This document shows, piece after piece, positions 42,958 to 50,047 of a stretch of DNA of 64,000 nucleotides (its first letter is position 1; the number at the start of each line of letters is the position of its first letter). The notes beneath the pieces were generated by a model that was not told where the DNA came from, made no database searches, and worked only from the letters and a program-made list of their open reading frames with translations. A program made the position numbers and the translations under genes. Origin of the DNA: Rhizobium sp. 16-449-1b (GTDB lineage Bacteria > Pseudomonadota > Alphaproteobacteria > Rhizobiales > Rhizobiaceae); assembly GCF_017741935.1 (NCBI RefSeq), contig NZ_JAGHMH010000007.1, positions 62,001 through 126,000 on the forward strand, written 5' to 3'.

Positions 42958-43083
42958 TCAGCTGGCCTCGCGCGCTTGCGCACGCGGGAGGCGAATTGGC
43001 TTGACAAATTTGATGAAATGGACGAGATTGTTGCTACGCCAGCCAAAAATGTACCGCGCAACTGCCGCGGCGCTGGCGCCCAC
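42958..43083 (-). CDS. Possible 41-residue basic protein
   Basis: GTG start at 43083 with AGGAG six bases upstream, in the 240-base gap between the HNH and terS genes. The product is GASAAAVARYIFGWRSNNL and onward, ending LPRAQAREAS, basic with a possible short helix-turn-helix. Support is limited to the ribosome site and codon openness. The rest of the gap shows nothing. Confidence 0.35.
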   Translation of the reverse strand: MGASAAAVARYIFGWRSNNLVHFIKFVKPIRLPRAQAREAS

Positions 43084-43183
43084 CCCAATCTCCTCGTAGA
43101 AAATACTGTAATAGCGTTAGCGTTGTGCCCCGACGCCGATACCCTGGCCGATCGACCGAGACTTTTGAGGTGCCCCGGTGTGG

Positions 43184-43510
43184 TCACCAAATCTCGATCG
43201 GGTATCCGTCAAGGCCAGTGATCACGGCCGCAGCACCTCTATCGATCCTCTGCTTCAGGCCATCGTGGCAATATTTGCACAACGACTGCAGGTTCAGAGG
43301 ATTGTAGAAGAGATCAAGGTCACCTTTGTGAGGGGTGATATGGTCAACCACCTCAGCCGCTGTGACATCCTCCGTGATAAGGCAAAACCGACATAATGGT
43401 TCGGTTGCGAGCTGATGATCTCGCAACCTTTTCCACCTAGCAAGTTTATATAGGCGTTGCCATTCGTTACGCTGCGAAGGCGAATAGACTTGGCTGCGTT
43501 GGCGGGGCAT
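43184..43510 (-). CDS. HNH endonuclease associated with packaging
   Basis: 108-residue HNH nuclease: EWQRLYKLARWKRLRDHQL, CRFC, DHITPHKGDLDLFYNPLNLQSLCKYCHDGLKQR. This gives a zinc-binding CxxC/CxxC pair around the DH-N-H core. In HK97-type phages an HNH protein next to the terminase genes is needed for specific cos cleavage by TerL. The start at 43510 overlaps the end of the upstream zinc-finger HNH gene by 44 bases. Confidence 0.88.
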   Translation of the reverse strand: MPRQRSQVYSPSQRNEWQRLYKLARWKRLRDHQLATEPLCRFCLITEDVTAAEVVDHITPHKGDLDLFYNPLNLQSLCKYCHDGLKQRIDRGAAAVITGLDGYPIEIW

Positions 43511-44297
43511 TGCTCTTTTCTCTATTGCATCGCCTGCAAGCGCATTGAGTGTTGAGGTAACTGTGCGCTCCGCCTAGGCTAAGCGGCATAATGTGATCTA
43601 GCTCAGGGGCTCGATCATCGTATGATCCTCGGAGCGAAGACGGCGTCGGAGACTTGCATATCTGGCAGCGCCATCTGTCCCGCTCGAATACCTTAATAGG
43701 GTCGACCGTCTCAACCTTGACGCCGCGAAGTCTAGCTCGCTCCTTCTTGCGCGCCGCTCTGTGGGCGCGACGGCGACTGCATGCCTCCGAGCAATACACT
43801 GACCGTCGGTCGCCATATGATGTCGTGAACATCTCGCCACACTCTGCGCATGGCTTAGGTGCATGATCTCGATTGTCGTTGGCCGCAGAGTATTTCCTCG
43901 ACTTGGCGCGATCACCATTAGCGCGGCAATCGGCCGAACATGTGCTCACCCGCTTAGAGCTTGCAACAAACCAACCATCACAGACTGAGCATCGCTTCTT
44001 GATGATTGTGAAGCTAGCAGGCTTCGTGACCGCAGATCGATCTCTGAAATCTTGAAAGGCACAACCACGCGAGCAGAATTTAGTGCGATCAGTCCTTTTC
44101 GGACGAAACATGGACAGGCATTGCTGGCATTCAAACTCTGCCTTCACCACGTATTTCGCCGTAGCTACTGCTCTCTGGCACTTCTCGCTGCAATACTTCT
44201 GCCCATGCCTTGGCTCATCAATCCTCGCGTCACAACGATCGCAGTTCCTAAAGTTATCGTTGGCGGCAACTGGGCCGCCGAATAGTACATCCGTCAA
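43467..44297 (-). CDS. Multi-zinc-finger HNH endonuclease
   Basis: 276-residue protein built from four Cys-rich zinc ribbons (CDRCDARI...KYCSEKC; CQQCLSMF...KFCSRGC; CSVCDGWF...STCSADC; CAECGEMF...VYCSEAC) followed by an HNH domain (RWRCQICKSPTP, ELDHIMPLSLGGAHSYLNTQCACRRCNREKS). Two AANDN motifs mark the N-terminus and the linker between ribbons three and four. The start is TTG 44297, with GGGAG at good spacing. It is a second HNH protein next to the packaging genes and ends LFAFAA. Confidence 0.85.
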   Translation of the reverse strand: MTDVLFGGPVAANDNFRNCDRCDARIDEPRHGQKYCSEKCQRAVATAKYVVKAEFECQQCLSMFRPKRTDRTKFCSRGCAFQDFRDRSAVTKPASFTIIKKRCSVCDGWFVASSKRVSTCSADCRANGDRAKSRKYSAANDNRDHAPKPCAECGEMFTTSYGDRRSVYCSEACSRRRAHRAARKKERARLRGVKVETVDPIKVFERDRWRCQICKSPTPSSLRGSYDDRAPELDHIMPLSLGGAHSYLNTQCACRRCNREKSNAPPTQPSLFAFAA

Positions 44298-44394
44298 GGT
44301 CTCGACTCCCTGTCGACCTCATGTGGAGACGGGTGAGCCGAAGCCCACCCGCTCAGACCAGCGCAAGAGGTCGAGAATTGCGCCGATGGTTATT

Positions 44395-44468
44395 TGGTTG
44401 CGGCCGCGGAGTTGAACCGCCTAGTTCGGCTTATGAGACCGATGAGCGCACCGGCTCTCTTAACCGCA
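44395..44468 (-). tRNA. tRNA with CAT anticodon (Met or Ile2)
   Basis: A 74-base cloverleaf on the minus strand: acceptor TGCGGTT/GGCCGCA (two G-T pairs), D-arm with GG, anticodon stem TCGGT/GCCGA with loop CTCATAA, T-loop TTCAACT and an encoded CCA end. The T-stem has only four clean pairs, and the D-stem is short. It sits between a terminator and the HNH genes, inside the phage, and could support phage translation. Met versus Ile2 depends on lysidine modification signals that cannot be judged here. Confidence 0.65.
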
Positions 44469-44475
44469 GAAAACC

Positions 44476-44516
44476 AAAAGCGGCTGCTCGACCTCGCATC
44501 GCAAGGGAGCAGCCGC
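44476..44516 (-). terminator. Strong terminator upstream of the tRNA
   Basis: Minus-strand stem GCGGCTGCTC/GAGCAGCCGC (10 bp) followed by TTTTGGTTTT. It would end transcription coming from the regulator gene at 44967 before the tRNA and late genes. Confidence 0.75.
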
Positions 44517-44717
44517 GTGATCGCCAGTCGCCGGAGGAGGCAGCGCCAGGCAATGGGGATAGCCGTGACTTGGCAAGCCAGCGGTCACGACCTGATAGGT
44601 GCATCCAGCCACTGCTCGTCAGCAGCGCCCTCCTGTTGCTTCAGGACGTTGGGCATAAGCTCAAGCCTGCCACGGTACGAAACCCGGTGCAGGTCCAAGC
44701 TCAGAGGACCAGGATGC

Positions 44718-44933
44718 TCATGTGCTTAGCGAGGAACGGCCGGAGCGTTGCTCTGGGTGCCTTTGCAGGGTGTACAAAGTCCTGCCTCGCCAATGACTGC
44801 CGCCAAGGTCCGACATCGGCTCGACTTGGCAGGCTGTAGTTACCCAAGGCTCATCGCTGGCCTCGGGCCGGTCGCAATCTGTATCTGCGCACCGAAGGAT
44901 GCGGGGCAGCGGTGAACCGCTGAACCCCTTCAT
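44718..44933 (-). CDS. Doubtful 71-residue frame in a gene-poor stretch
   Basis: Open frame starting MKGFSGSPLPRILRCADTDC after GAAGGG at fair spacing. The amino-acid make-up is not convincing and the first codons lie in a strong inverted repeat (CAGCGG-TTCA-CCGCTG). The rest of 44518-44966 shows no clear gene. It may instead be a structured untranslated RNA. Confidence 0.25.
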   Translation of the reverse strand: MKGFSGSPLPRILRCADTDCDRPEASDEPWVTTACQVEPMSDLGGSHWRGRTLYTLQRHPEQRSGRSSLST

Positions 44934-44966
44934 AGATACACCCTTCGAGATTGCAGAAAGGGACAA

Positions 44967-45869
44967 CTAGGCGGCGTACGCTTCAATCGCTCGCATCAGA
45001 TTGTCATTTGCCGCGATAAGCGACCGTTTACCACGACGTTCCGCCGTCTTGCCAGCGAAGCCCATCGAAGTGCCGATGTCCTTCATGTTGCCGGCGGTCG
45101 CAGCGGCATCAAGTACCTGACGATCCGAGTGCGATAAGCTATCGACCGTGGCCGCCCACACATCTCGATCGGCCTTTGCGATGACGATGTCCTGCCATGC
45201 CATCGAGCCGCTCTCGCCGGTGCATGTCTTGACCATTCCCGGAAACACCTGCGCCATCTTGGGCGATCCGCACGGTAGGCCGTCTGGGTATCGGGTGAAC
45301 GTGACCATGGCCATGTTTGTGTTGGCATAGGCCTCAGCGAGCATCGCTGCGGCTTCATCCCGCGAGTAGTTCCTGCCGCGTCGGCGCTTGCCGCCAGAGC
45401 GATAGCGATGGGGCAGCGTCTTGAGCAGGTCGGCGAAGTACCGGTTACTTGCCGCCGCTGCCTGGCTATCCTCTTCGGCACCAAGCTGGTTTTCCGCTGC
45501 GTCCTTGGTCCCGAGCATCGCACCGGCCGGCATCCTGATCTGCGCCGCGACAACCTTGCCATCGATCGTAAGCTTGAAGCCCTGCTCGGTTTGCGAGCCA
45601 TCGCTGAAGCGAATGCGCCCGATGCGGACCACCTGACCATCGCCGTTGCGTTCGATCTCTCCGCTATCGACCGCGCGCATAATCTCTTCGACCGATGGCT
45701 TCATGCGCCAGCGACGCTCAGCCGCCATGCCCTCGACATCTTCAGGATTGTTATCGTTCGCTGGCACGACAGACCAGTTGGTCTGCACCGGCTCCGGCTC
45801 ATGGTCTGGCGTAGTGGCGAAAAGGCGAACGCCGATTAGCTGCTCAGCGAGCGATCCGTGTCTGGCCAT
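44967..45869 (-). CDS. Putative phage transcription regulator (sigma region 4-like C-terminus)
   Basis: 300-residue protein of unknown family. The first 160 residues are acidic and mixed, with an early PANDN motif. Residues 255-290 (SLSHSDRQVLDAAATAGNMKDIGTSMGFAGKTAERRG) resemble the helix-turn-helix of sigma region 4 or related positive regulators. It is driven by promoter P2, is followed by a terminator, and stands just before the late genes, the place for a late-gene activator. It ends IAANDNLMRAIEAYAA, strikingly like an ssrA tag. Confidence 0.6.
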   Translation of the reverse strand: MARHGSLAEQLIGVRLFATTPDHEPEPVQTNWSVVPANDNNPEDVEGMAAERRWRMKPSVEEIMRAVDSGEIERNGDGQVVRIGRIRFSDGSQTEQGFKLTIDGKVVAAQIRMPAGAMLGTKDAAENQLGAEEDSQAAAASNRYFADLLKTLPHRYRSGGKRRRGRNYSRDEAAAMLAEAYANTNMAMVTFTRYPDGLPCGSPKMAQVFPGMVKTCTGESGSMAWQDIVIAKADRDVWAATVDSLSHSDRQVLDAAATAGNMKDIGTSMGFAGKTAERRGKRSLIAANDNLMRAIEAYAA

Positions 45870-45918
45870 AAATCCCCTCGTGTGGTGGTTGGCTGGTGGG
45901 CCGATGCGTTGGTATCGC
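45870..45918 (-). promoter_or_regulatory. Start-associated leader with ACCAA-loop hairpin (for the gene starting at 45869)
   Basis: Minus-strand order: short GCG/CGC stem with loop ATACCAA (45906-45918), then CACCAGCCAACCACCACA, then GAGGGGATTT before the ATG. Confidence 0.45.
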
Positions 45919-45926
45919 GATTGTAA

Positions 45927-45955
45927 AATCTAAGCGGAAATAACAAATTTGTCAA
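45927..45955 (-). promoter_or_regulatory. Phage promoter P2 with palindromic ACAAATTTGT operator
   Basis: TTGACA (45955-45950), 17-base spacer, TAGATT (45932-45927), reading toward the regulator gene. The box shares TAACAAATTTGTCAAGAT with P1 and P3. It lies inside the last codons of the VRR-NUC gene, whose stop TAG is part of the -10. Confidence 0.6.
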
Positions 45956-46448
45956 GATAGAGCCACTTGGTCACCAAGCCGACTGTCCTGCTGGCCGCAT
46001 CTTCTTCGCTGGAGACTTTCACCGTCTCCACCGGGAAAGAAAGCGCGGCGAGAAGCGGGTGGCGCTCCTTCTGGCTATCCGTGAGCCTGCCTTCCGCGTT
46101 CTTGTACTCGATCAGGCGCAGCATGCCGTTGGGGAGGTAGAGGCGGAGGTCGGGATCGCCGGCTGCAATTCCGGTGGCGGCTGCCTTGACCTGTTCGCGG
46201 GCTGATCGCCGCGCCGCGTTCATGTCTCCAGCCAAGGTGAAGCTTGGCAGGCCGCGTGTCGTGTTGGCTGCTACGTCGTCGGCTGTGGCTGCGTACTCCG
46301 GCATGGCCTTGAGCGCACGAACCGCGGCGGCTTGCAGGAGCCACTCCTCGATCGGTGCTGGCTTGATGGTGATCTTGCCTGCTGAGTTGGTGATGAGCCG
46401 AACCTTGGCGCCGTTGATGCGTGTGGTTTGGGTGGTGCGTTTGGCCAT
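45930..46448 (-). CDS. VRR-NUC domain nuclease
   Basis: 172-residue PD-(D/E)XK nuclease of the VRR-NUC family: GDPDLRLYLPNG with the active-site Asp, then LRLIEYKNAEGRLTDSQKERH with the E-x-K pair, and LLAALSFPVETVKV. Phage members are freestanding junction- or flap-processing enzymes in replication and recombination. The start is ATG 46448, with AGGAGAC and the CACCACACC box. Its last eight codons double as promoter P2. It lies directly beside the probable origin. Confidence 0.85.
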   Translation of the reverse strand: MAKRTTQTTRINGAKVRLITNSAGKITIKPAPIEEWLLQAAAVRALKAMPEYAATADDVAANTTRGLPSFTLAGDMNAARRSAREQVKAAATGIAAGDPDLRLYLPNGMLRLIEYKNAEGRLTDSQKERHPLLAALSFPVETVKVSSEEDAASRTVGLVTKWLYLDKFVISA

Positions 46449-46486
46449 GGGTGTCTCCTGGTGTGGTGATCGCGATTGGTGGTCGC
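46449..46486 (-). promoter_or_regulatory. Start-associated leader with ACCAA-loop hairpin (for the VRR-NUC gene)
   Basis: Minus-strand order: GCGA/TCGC stem with loop CCACCAA (46472-46486), then CACCACACC and AGGAGACACCC before the ATG at 46448. Confidence 0.5.
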
Positions 46487-46641
46487 TGGTGTAGGTGACG
46501 GGGTTTCGTCTATTCGTCCCCTGTATTCTATACAAATGACAGAAAAGTAGAGAAATAGACTACTTGTATAACGTTAAGGATGAAAAGATGAAACTATATA
46601 TAGGTATATTATACCATTGATTTCATTGCATATTTTCATCG

Positions 46642-46716
46642 GAGTTTCGTCCTGAGCTTAATGAGTTTCGTCCTAGACGAAATTCGGCGTCTGAGTTTCG
46701 TCCTAGGACGAAACTC
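46642..46716. repeat. Iteron-like repeats GAGTTTCGTCCT with a 24-bp palindrome
   Basis: Three direct copies of GAGTTTCGTCCT at 46642-46653, 46663-46674 and 46693-46704. The third continues into its exact inverse (AGGACGAAACTC), making a perfect 24-base palindrome at 46693-46716. The second is followed by a partial inverse (AGACGAAAT). These are candidate initiator-protein binding sites. Confidence 0.75.
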
Positions 46717-46732
46717 ATTTTGTCCGGGGATG

Positions 46733-49072
46733 TTATCCAACCCAAATCAGCCGCCGTGAGGGGCGTCCGACCTTGTTGTCGTTCGCAGCGAATTCGACCT
46801 GTCCAGTCTTCTGCAGATCCTTCAAAATCTCGTCTCGCTGCCAGCCGTCAATAGCTTTGCACTTGTCCGCAATCTTGCCCTCGGTGATGCCCTTCCCGGA
46901 CGCCTTGCGGATCAGCGCAGCGATCTTCTTGTAGTTGGCCTCTCGCTGGTTATCAGCCAGACGCTCCCCCACTTCAGCGAGCATGGCAGCGGCGCACGTC
47001 CACGCCACGGCAGCCGCCCACTCGAAGATTGCCTCGGTTATAACCGGGCTCTTGGGATCGGTGCCGACAGCCGCAATCAACGCGAGTTTGATCGCGTTCT
47101 CAATGATGCGCCGGACGAACGGCTGCGATTCCGCGGGCACACTCGATTCCTTCGCTTCGATCGTCTCCTTGACCGCTCGCAGGATCCCGACAGCATCCTC
47201 GCTCCATGGCACGACAAATGGCTTCGTCTCCTTGGATGGCATAGGGATGTTGACGCCATGCAAGTTGCCGCGTTGCTTCGCCACGTCAATGCCCGCGACG
47301 TCCGCCATCCTGCCAAGGAGAGCCAATGGCACATAGCGCACGTCACGCTCCGGCACCACCGCGTCAGGCTTCTTGCCTGTCACGTGGAACAGGATGAGAC
47401 GTGGCAATAGACCGTCTTCCGCGCTGGCCGACGACAAGGCCGACCAGAACTGCTCTGGCGTAGACGTGCCATGGATGCAGAGGTTCGGGTTATAGATCCG
47501 CTTCGGTGGGCTGCCACGGTATGCGGCTCCCTCGAAGAAGGTCGAGCTGGCGCTGTAGTAGTCGCGCAAATCAGTAGAGATAGCCCGCTGGTGACTTCCG
47601 GCCTTGCGATCGGTGATATCGCGAACGAACCCGCCGAACTCGTCGATCTGGCAGTTCACCGACTGGCTGCTTTCCAGCACCTCACGGAGGGCCGAGGCTG
47701 ACATGATACGAGCCGGGCCGCTATACTTCTCGAACACGCCGTGATCGGACATCAGGAGCCGCTTGATCTGGCTACGGGCATGCTCCTTGCCGAACCCGGA
47801 TTCGGCGAGCGCCACAGTATAGATGTTGGGGCGCGTGTCTCGCGAGCCGGTCGAGTACCTCGCTCCGCACAGGCTCGACACCAACGGCAGGACGGCCGCC
47901 ATGGCAAGGGCGCGCGACGGCTGCTCCGCAGAAGAAACAATCCAGTCAATCAGATCCTCGACGAGACCGCCTGGATAGGTAAGGCTCTCAAGGTCAGCCA
48001 CTGCTTCGAGCCTGTACTCTGGCGGCTCATCGTCATGTAGTGGAGCCGGTTCCTCACTTTCGACAGGTGCGTTGGCGGCTTCCAGCTTGCGCTTCGCACT
48101 GGCCACCAGACGCGACGTGTCTTGCAGTGGCGTGTTATCCTGCTGATACTCGCGCTCCGGAATGACGCGCGGCTGTTTGATGCCAGCATCGAGGCCACGG
48201 CGGATCTTGGCTCTGATTTCCTTCTCGCCATCCTTAGCCACGACGCCGTTCGAGTAGGCAGCATCGAACAAACCCGCCTCGGCTTCCGCGCGCGAAAGCA
48301 CGCCGGCCCCCACCAGCGTGCCGAGCGAGAAAGCAGATTTGTTCACCTGCTCGCCTCGTCCGCCCTGCGTGGTGTTGGCCAGCGCATCTAACTCCGACTG
48401 TACGGCACGCTCGACGTACAGCTCGTTCTCGCCAGACTGGTAGGTGTATGGCGTCGACGAGCTTGCAGCCTGCGGGGGCGGCAGCACGAGCTCGAGGAGC
48501 CAATCTGGGGCGTCAGCGAGTGGCGGGATCCCCTCGCCGTCATAGTCAATCCATACGTACTCCTTGCCCTCGGCAGTGACGCTGCCTGGTGCAATGACGT
48601 AGCCACCGGAGCCGCGAACGTCCAAGCCCTTGCCAAGCTTGCCGCGGTTGCGGACCCCGGAAACGTACTTGAAATATCGATGCTCGCCGCCACCAGCCGT
48701 CTTGGCCGTCGCCGTAGTCGGAAGGGCGCCGTGCTTCTCCTCGAGTGCGGCAAGCGTCTCATAGCCGTTGATGACCTTGCCATCGTCATCCTTGTGGACG
48801 TCGACGTCGAGCACCCAAGCGCCAAGCTGCTCTCCGGTAGGGATACCGACCATGGCGGTGGGGTTGCGATCCCAGAGGATGCCGGTCACCCGGCGGTTCT
48901 TCGAGGCTCCCTTGAATCCATTCGACACAAGAGGCGTCTTTGCCTTCAGCACCTCGAATTCGCCAGTGGTGTGATCATAGTTCTCCGATACCTCATCGGC
49001 CGCACGGCACGGAAAGACTGGCACGTCCATGGCGATGTAGGAAAGGGCTAGATCCTTTGGGGTTTTGGTCAC
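46733..49072 (-). CDS. Primase-polymerase with DUF3987 helicase-like domain
   Basis: 779-residue replication protein. The first 210 residues are a bifunctional primase/polymerase domain (VPVFPCRAAD, AWVLDVDVHKDDDG, KTAGGGEHRYFKY, LDVRGSGGYVIAPGS), with catalytic acids and His in order. Residues about 340-700 match DUF3987, a P-loop-like replicative module (SALCGARYS-type start, NIYTVALAESGFGKEHARSQIKRLL, CQIDEFGGFVRD). It likely primes phage DNA at the adjacent repeats. The start is GTG 49072 with a phage leader; the end EFAANDNKVGRPSRRLIWVG has the AANDN motif. Confidence 0.88.
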   Translation of the reverse strand: MTKTPKDLALSYIAMDVPVFPCRAADEVSENYDHTTGEFEVLKAKTPLVSNGFKGASKNRRVTGILWDRNPTAMVGIPTGEQLGAWVLDVDVHKDDDGKVINGYETLAALEEKHGALPTTATAKTAGGGEHRYFKYVSGVRNRGKLGKGLDVRGSGGYVIAPGSVTAEGKEYVWIDYDGEGIPPLADAPDWLLELVLPPPQAASSSTPYTYQSGENELYVERAVQSELDALANTTQGGRGEQVNKSAFSLGTLVGAGVLSRAEAEAGLFDAAYSNGVVAKDGEKEIRAKIRRGLDAGIKQPRVIPEREYQQDNTPLQDTSRLVASAKRKLEAANAPVESEEPAPLHDDEPPEYRLEAVADLESLTYPGGLVEDLIDWIVSSAEQPSRALAMAAVLPLVSSLCGARYSTGSRDTRPNIYTVALAESGFGKEHARSQIKRLLMSDHGVFEKYSGPARIMSASALREVLESSQSVNCQIDEFGGFVRDITDRKAGSHQRAISTDLRDYYSASSTFFEGAAYRGSPPKRIYNPNLCIHGTSTPEQFWSALSSASAEDGLLPRLILFHVTGKKPDAVVPERDVRYVPLALLGRMADVAGIDVAKQRGNLHGVNIPMPSKETKPFVVPWSEDAVGILRAVKETIEAKESSVPAESQPFVRRIIENAIKLALIAAVGTDPKSPVITEAIFEWAAAVAWTCAAAMLAEVGERLADNQREANYKKIAALIRKASGKGITEGKIADKCKAIDGWQRDEILKDLQKTGQVEFAANDNKVGRPSRRLIWVG

Positions 49073-49115
49073 AAATTGCCTCCTAGGTGGTGCAGCGCCG
49101 GTTGGTGGCCGACGC
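49073..49115 (-). promoter_or_regulatory. Start-associated leader with ACCAA-loop hairpin (for the primase gene)
   Basis: Minus-strand order: stem GCGTCGG/CCGGCGC (one G-T pair) with loop CCACCAA (49095-49115), then CACCACC, then TAGGAGGCAATTT before the GTG at 49072. Confidence 0.5.
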
Positions 49116-49126
49116 TGTACGCTGTT

Positions 49127-49990
49127 TCAAATATCGGCGAAGAATTCCTTCACAACGCTAACTTTCTCAACCATCTCGGTTTTCACGCCGAGTTTCAGCT
49201 CCTTCAAGATCCCGGTGAGATCCTCCCCGCTGATCAAATCAATCTCTGGCACGCCGTCCCGTGTCGCTTCATCGATCGCGCCTCGGGTGAACGACCCTGT
49301 CGTGATGAAAAGCGCTTTGTCCGTCCGTCCCTGCATTGCGCCCCTGAAATTGCGTAGGTCACCAGCTCCAACCGTATCCCGATATCGCTTGCACTGGACG
49401 ACAACCTTGAATGTCAGCACGCTGTTGACGGTGACAGTCCCAACGGCATCAATCCCGCCATCACCAGATCCACCTGTTACGGTCACCTTGGAGAAACCCA
49501 ACTCGAGCAAGAGACGTTTCGCCAGCCGCTCGAATGCTGCGGGGTTCATGTTCTTGATCGTGTCCAGCACGTCCGTCTGCCACTCGGCCTCATCAACGGG
49601 GATGACAAGCGGCGGCGTAATCTCGGCTTCCGCCTGCGAAGCGTCCTTCCCCTTCGTCGCTACCCGCTTCTTGTTGGGCGCTACGCTTTCGGCCTCCTCC
49701 TTGCTTACGGCCCTCCCGATCAACGTCAAAACCCAGACGCCGCGCTTCGGATTTTCCAAGATGCCTGCGTGTTTTAACCACGTCTGAACCCAAGCCACCC
49801 GGTAAGCGACTTCAGACGCTGGTCCATTGTGGTGAAGCTCTGTCATCACGTCTTCGGACAAGCCCATGAGTTCAGCAATCTTGTCGAGCAGTTGCTGCTT
49901 GTCTGCAGATCCTCCCAACTCTCTGAACGCAACCACAGTTGGCCAGATGAACTCACCATACCCCGGCACTTTCGCTTTTACTTTCAGCAT
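49127..49990 (-). CDS. mrr: Mrr-type restriction endonuclease
   Basis: 287-residue nuclease. The N-terminal winged-helix domain (WPTVVAFRELGGSADKQQLLDKIAELM) is the Mrr_N sensor. The C-terminal catalytic domain has LLLELGFSKVTVTGGSGDGGIDAVG and FKVVVQCKRYRD, giving the D...QxK active site. Classical Mrr cuts methylated DNA. Here it sits directly downstream of a cytosine methyltransferase gene, so it may act against foreign methylated DNA or form a restriction system with it. ATG 49990 is preferred; a longer frame has no ribosome site. Confidence 0.85.
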   Translation of the reverse strand: MLKVKAKVPGYGEFIWPTVVAFRELGGSADKQQLLDKIAELMGLSEDVMTELHHNGPASEVAYRVAWVQTWLKHAGILENPKRGVWVLTLIGRAVSKEEAESVAPNKKRVATKGKDASQAEAEITPPLVIPVDEAEWQTDVLDTIKNMNPAAFERLAKRLLLELGFSKVTVTGGSGDGGIDAVGTVTVNSVLTFKVVVQCKRYRDTVGAGDLRNFRGAMQGRTDKALFITTGSFTRGAIDEATRDGVPEIDLISGEDLTGILKELKLGVKTEMVEKVSVVKEFFADI

Positions 49991-50047
49991 GCAACCGCCC
50001 CGATATTGAAATCGCCGGACGATCGCACGCTGAGAGTTTGTCTGCAA

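Larger units (their letters stand above)
46449..46732. other. Gene-free AT-rich region, probable phage replication origin
   Basis: 284 bases without a gene between the VRR-NUC and primase genes. The middle (46500-46640) is very AT-rich (stretches such as ACTATATATAGGTATATTATA), suitable for melting, and the primase-proximal end carries repeated GAGTTTCGTCCT boxes. The combination of repeats, an AT-rich tract and flanking replication genes is the usual origin layout. Confidence 0.5.

Noticed and set aside
43001-43029. A fourth copy of the TTGACAAATTTG box on the plus strand
   Set aside because: It lies within a possible small minus-strand gene, faces no plus-strand gene, lacks the full box and has GAGATT as its -10. 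It may be chance.
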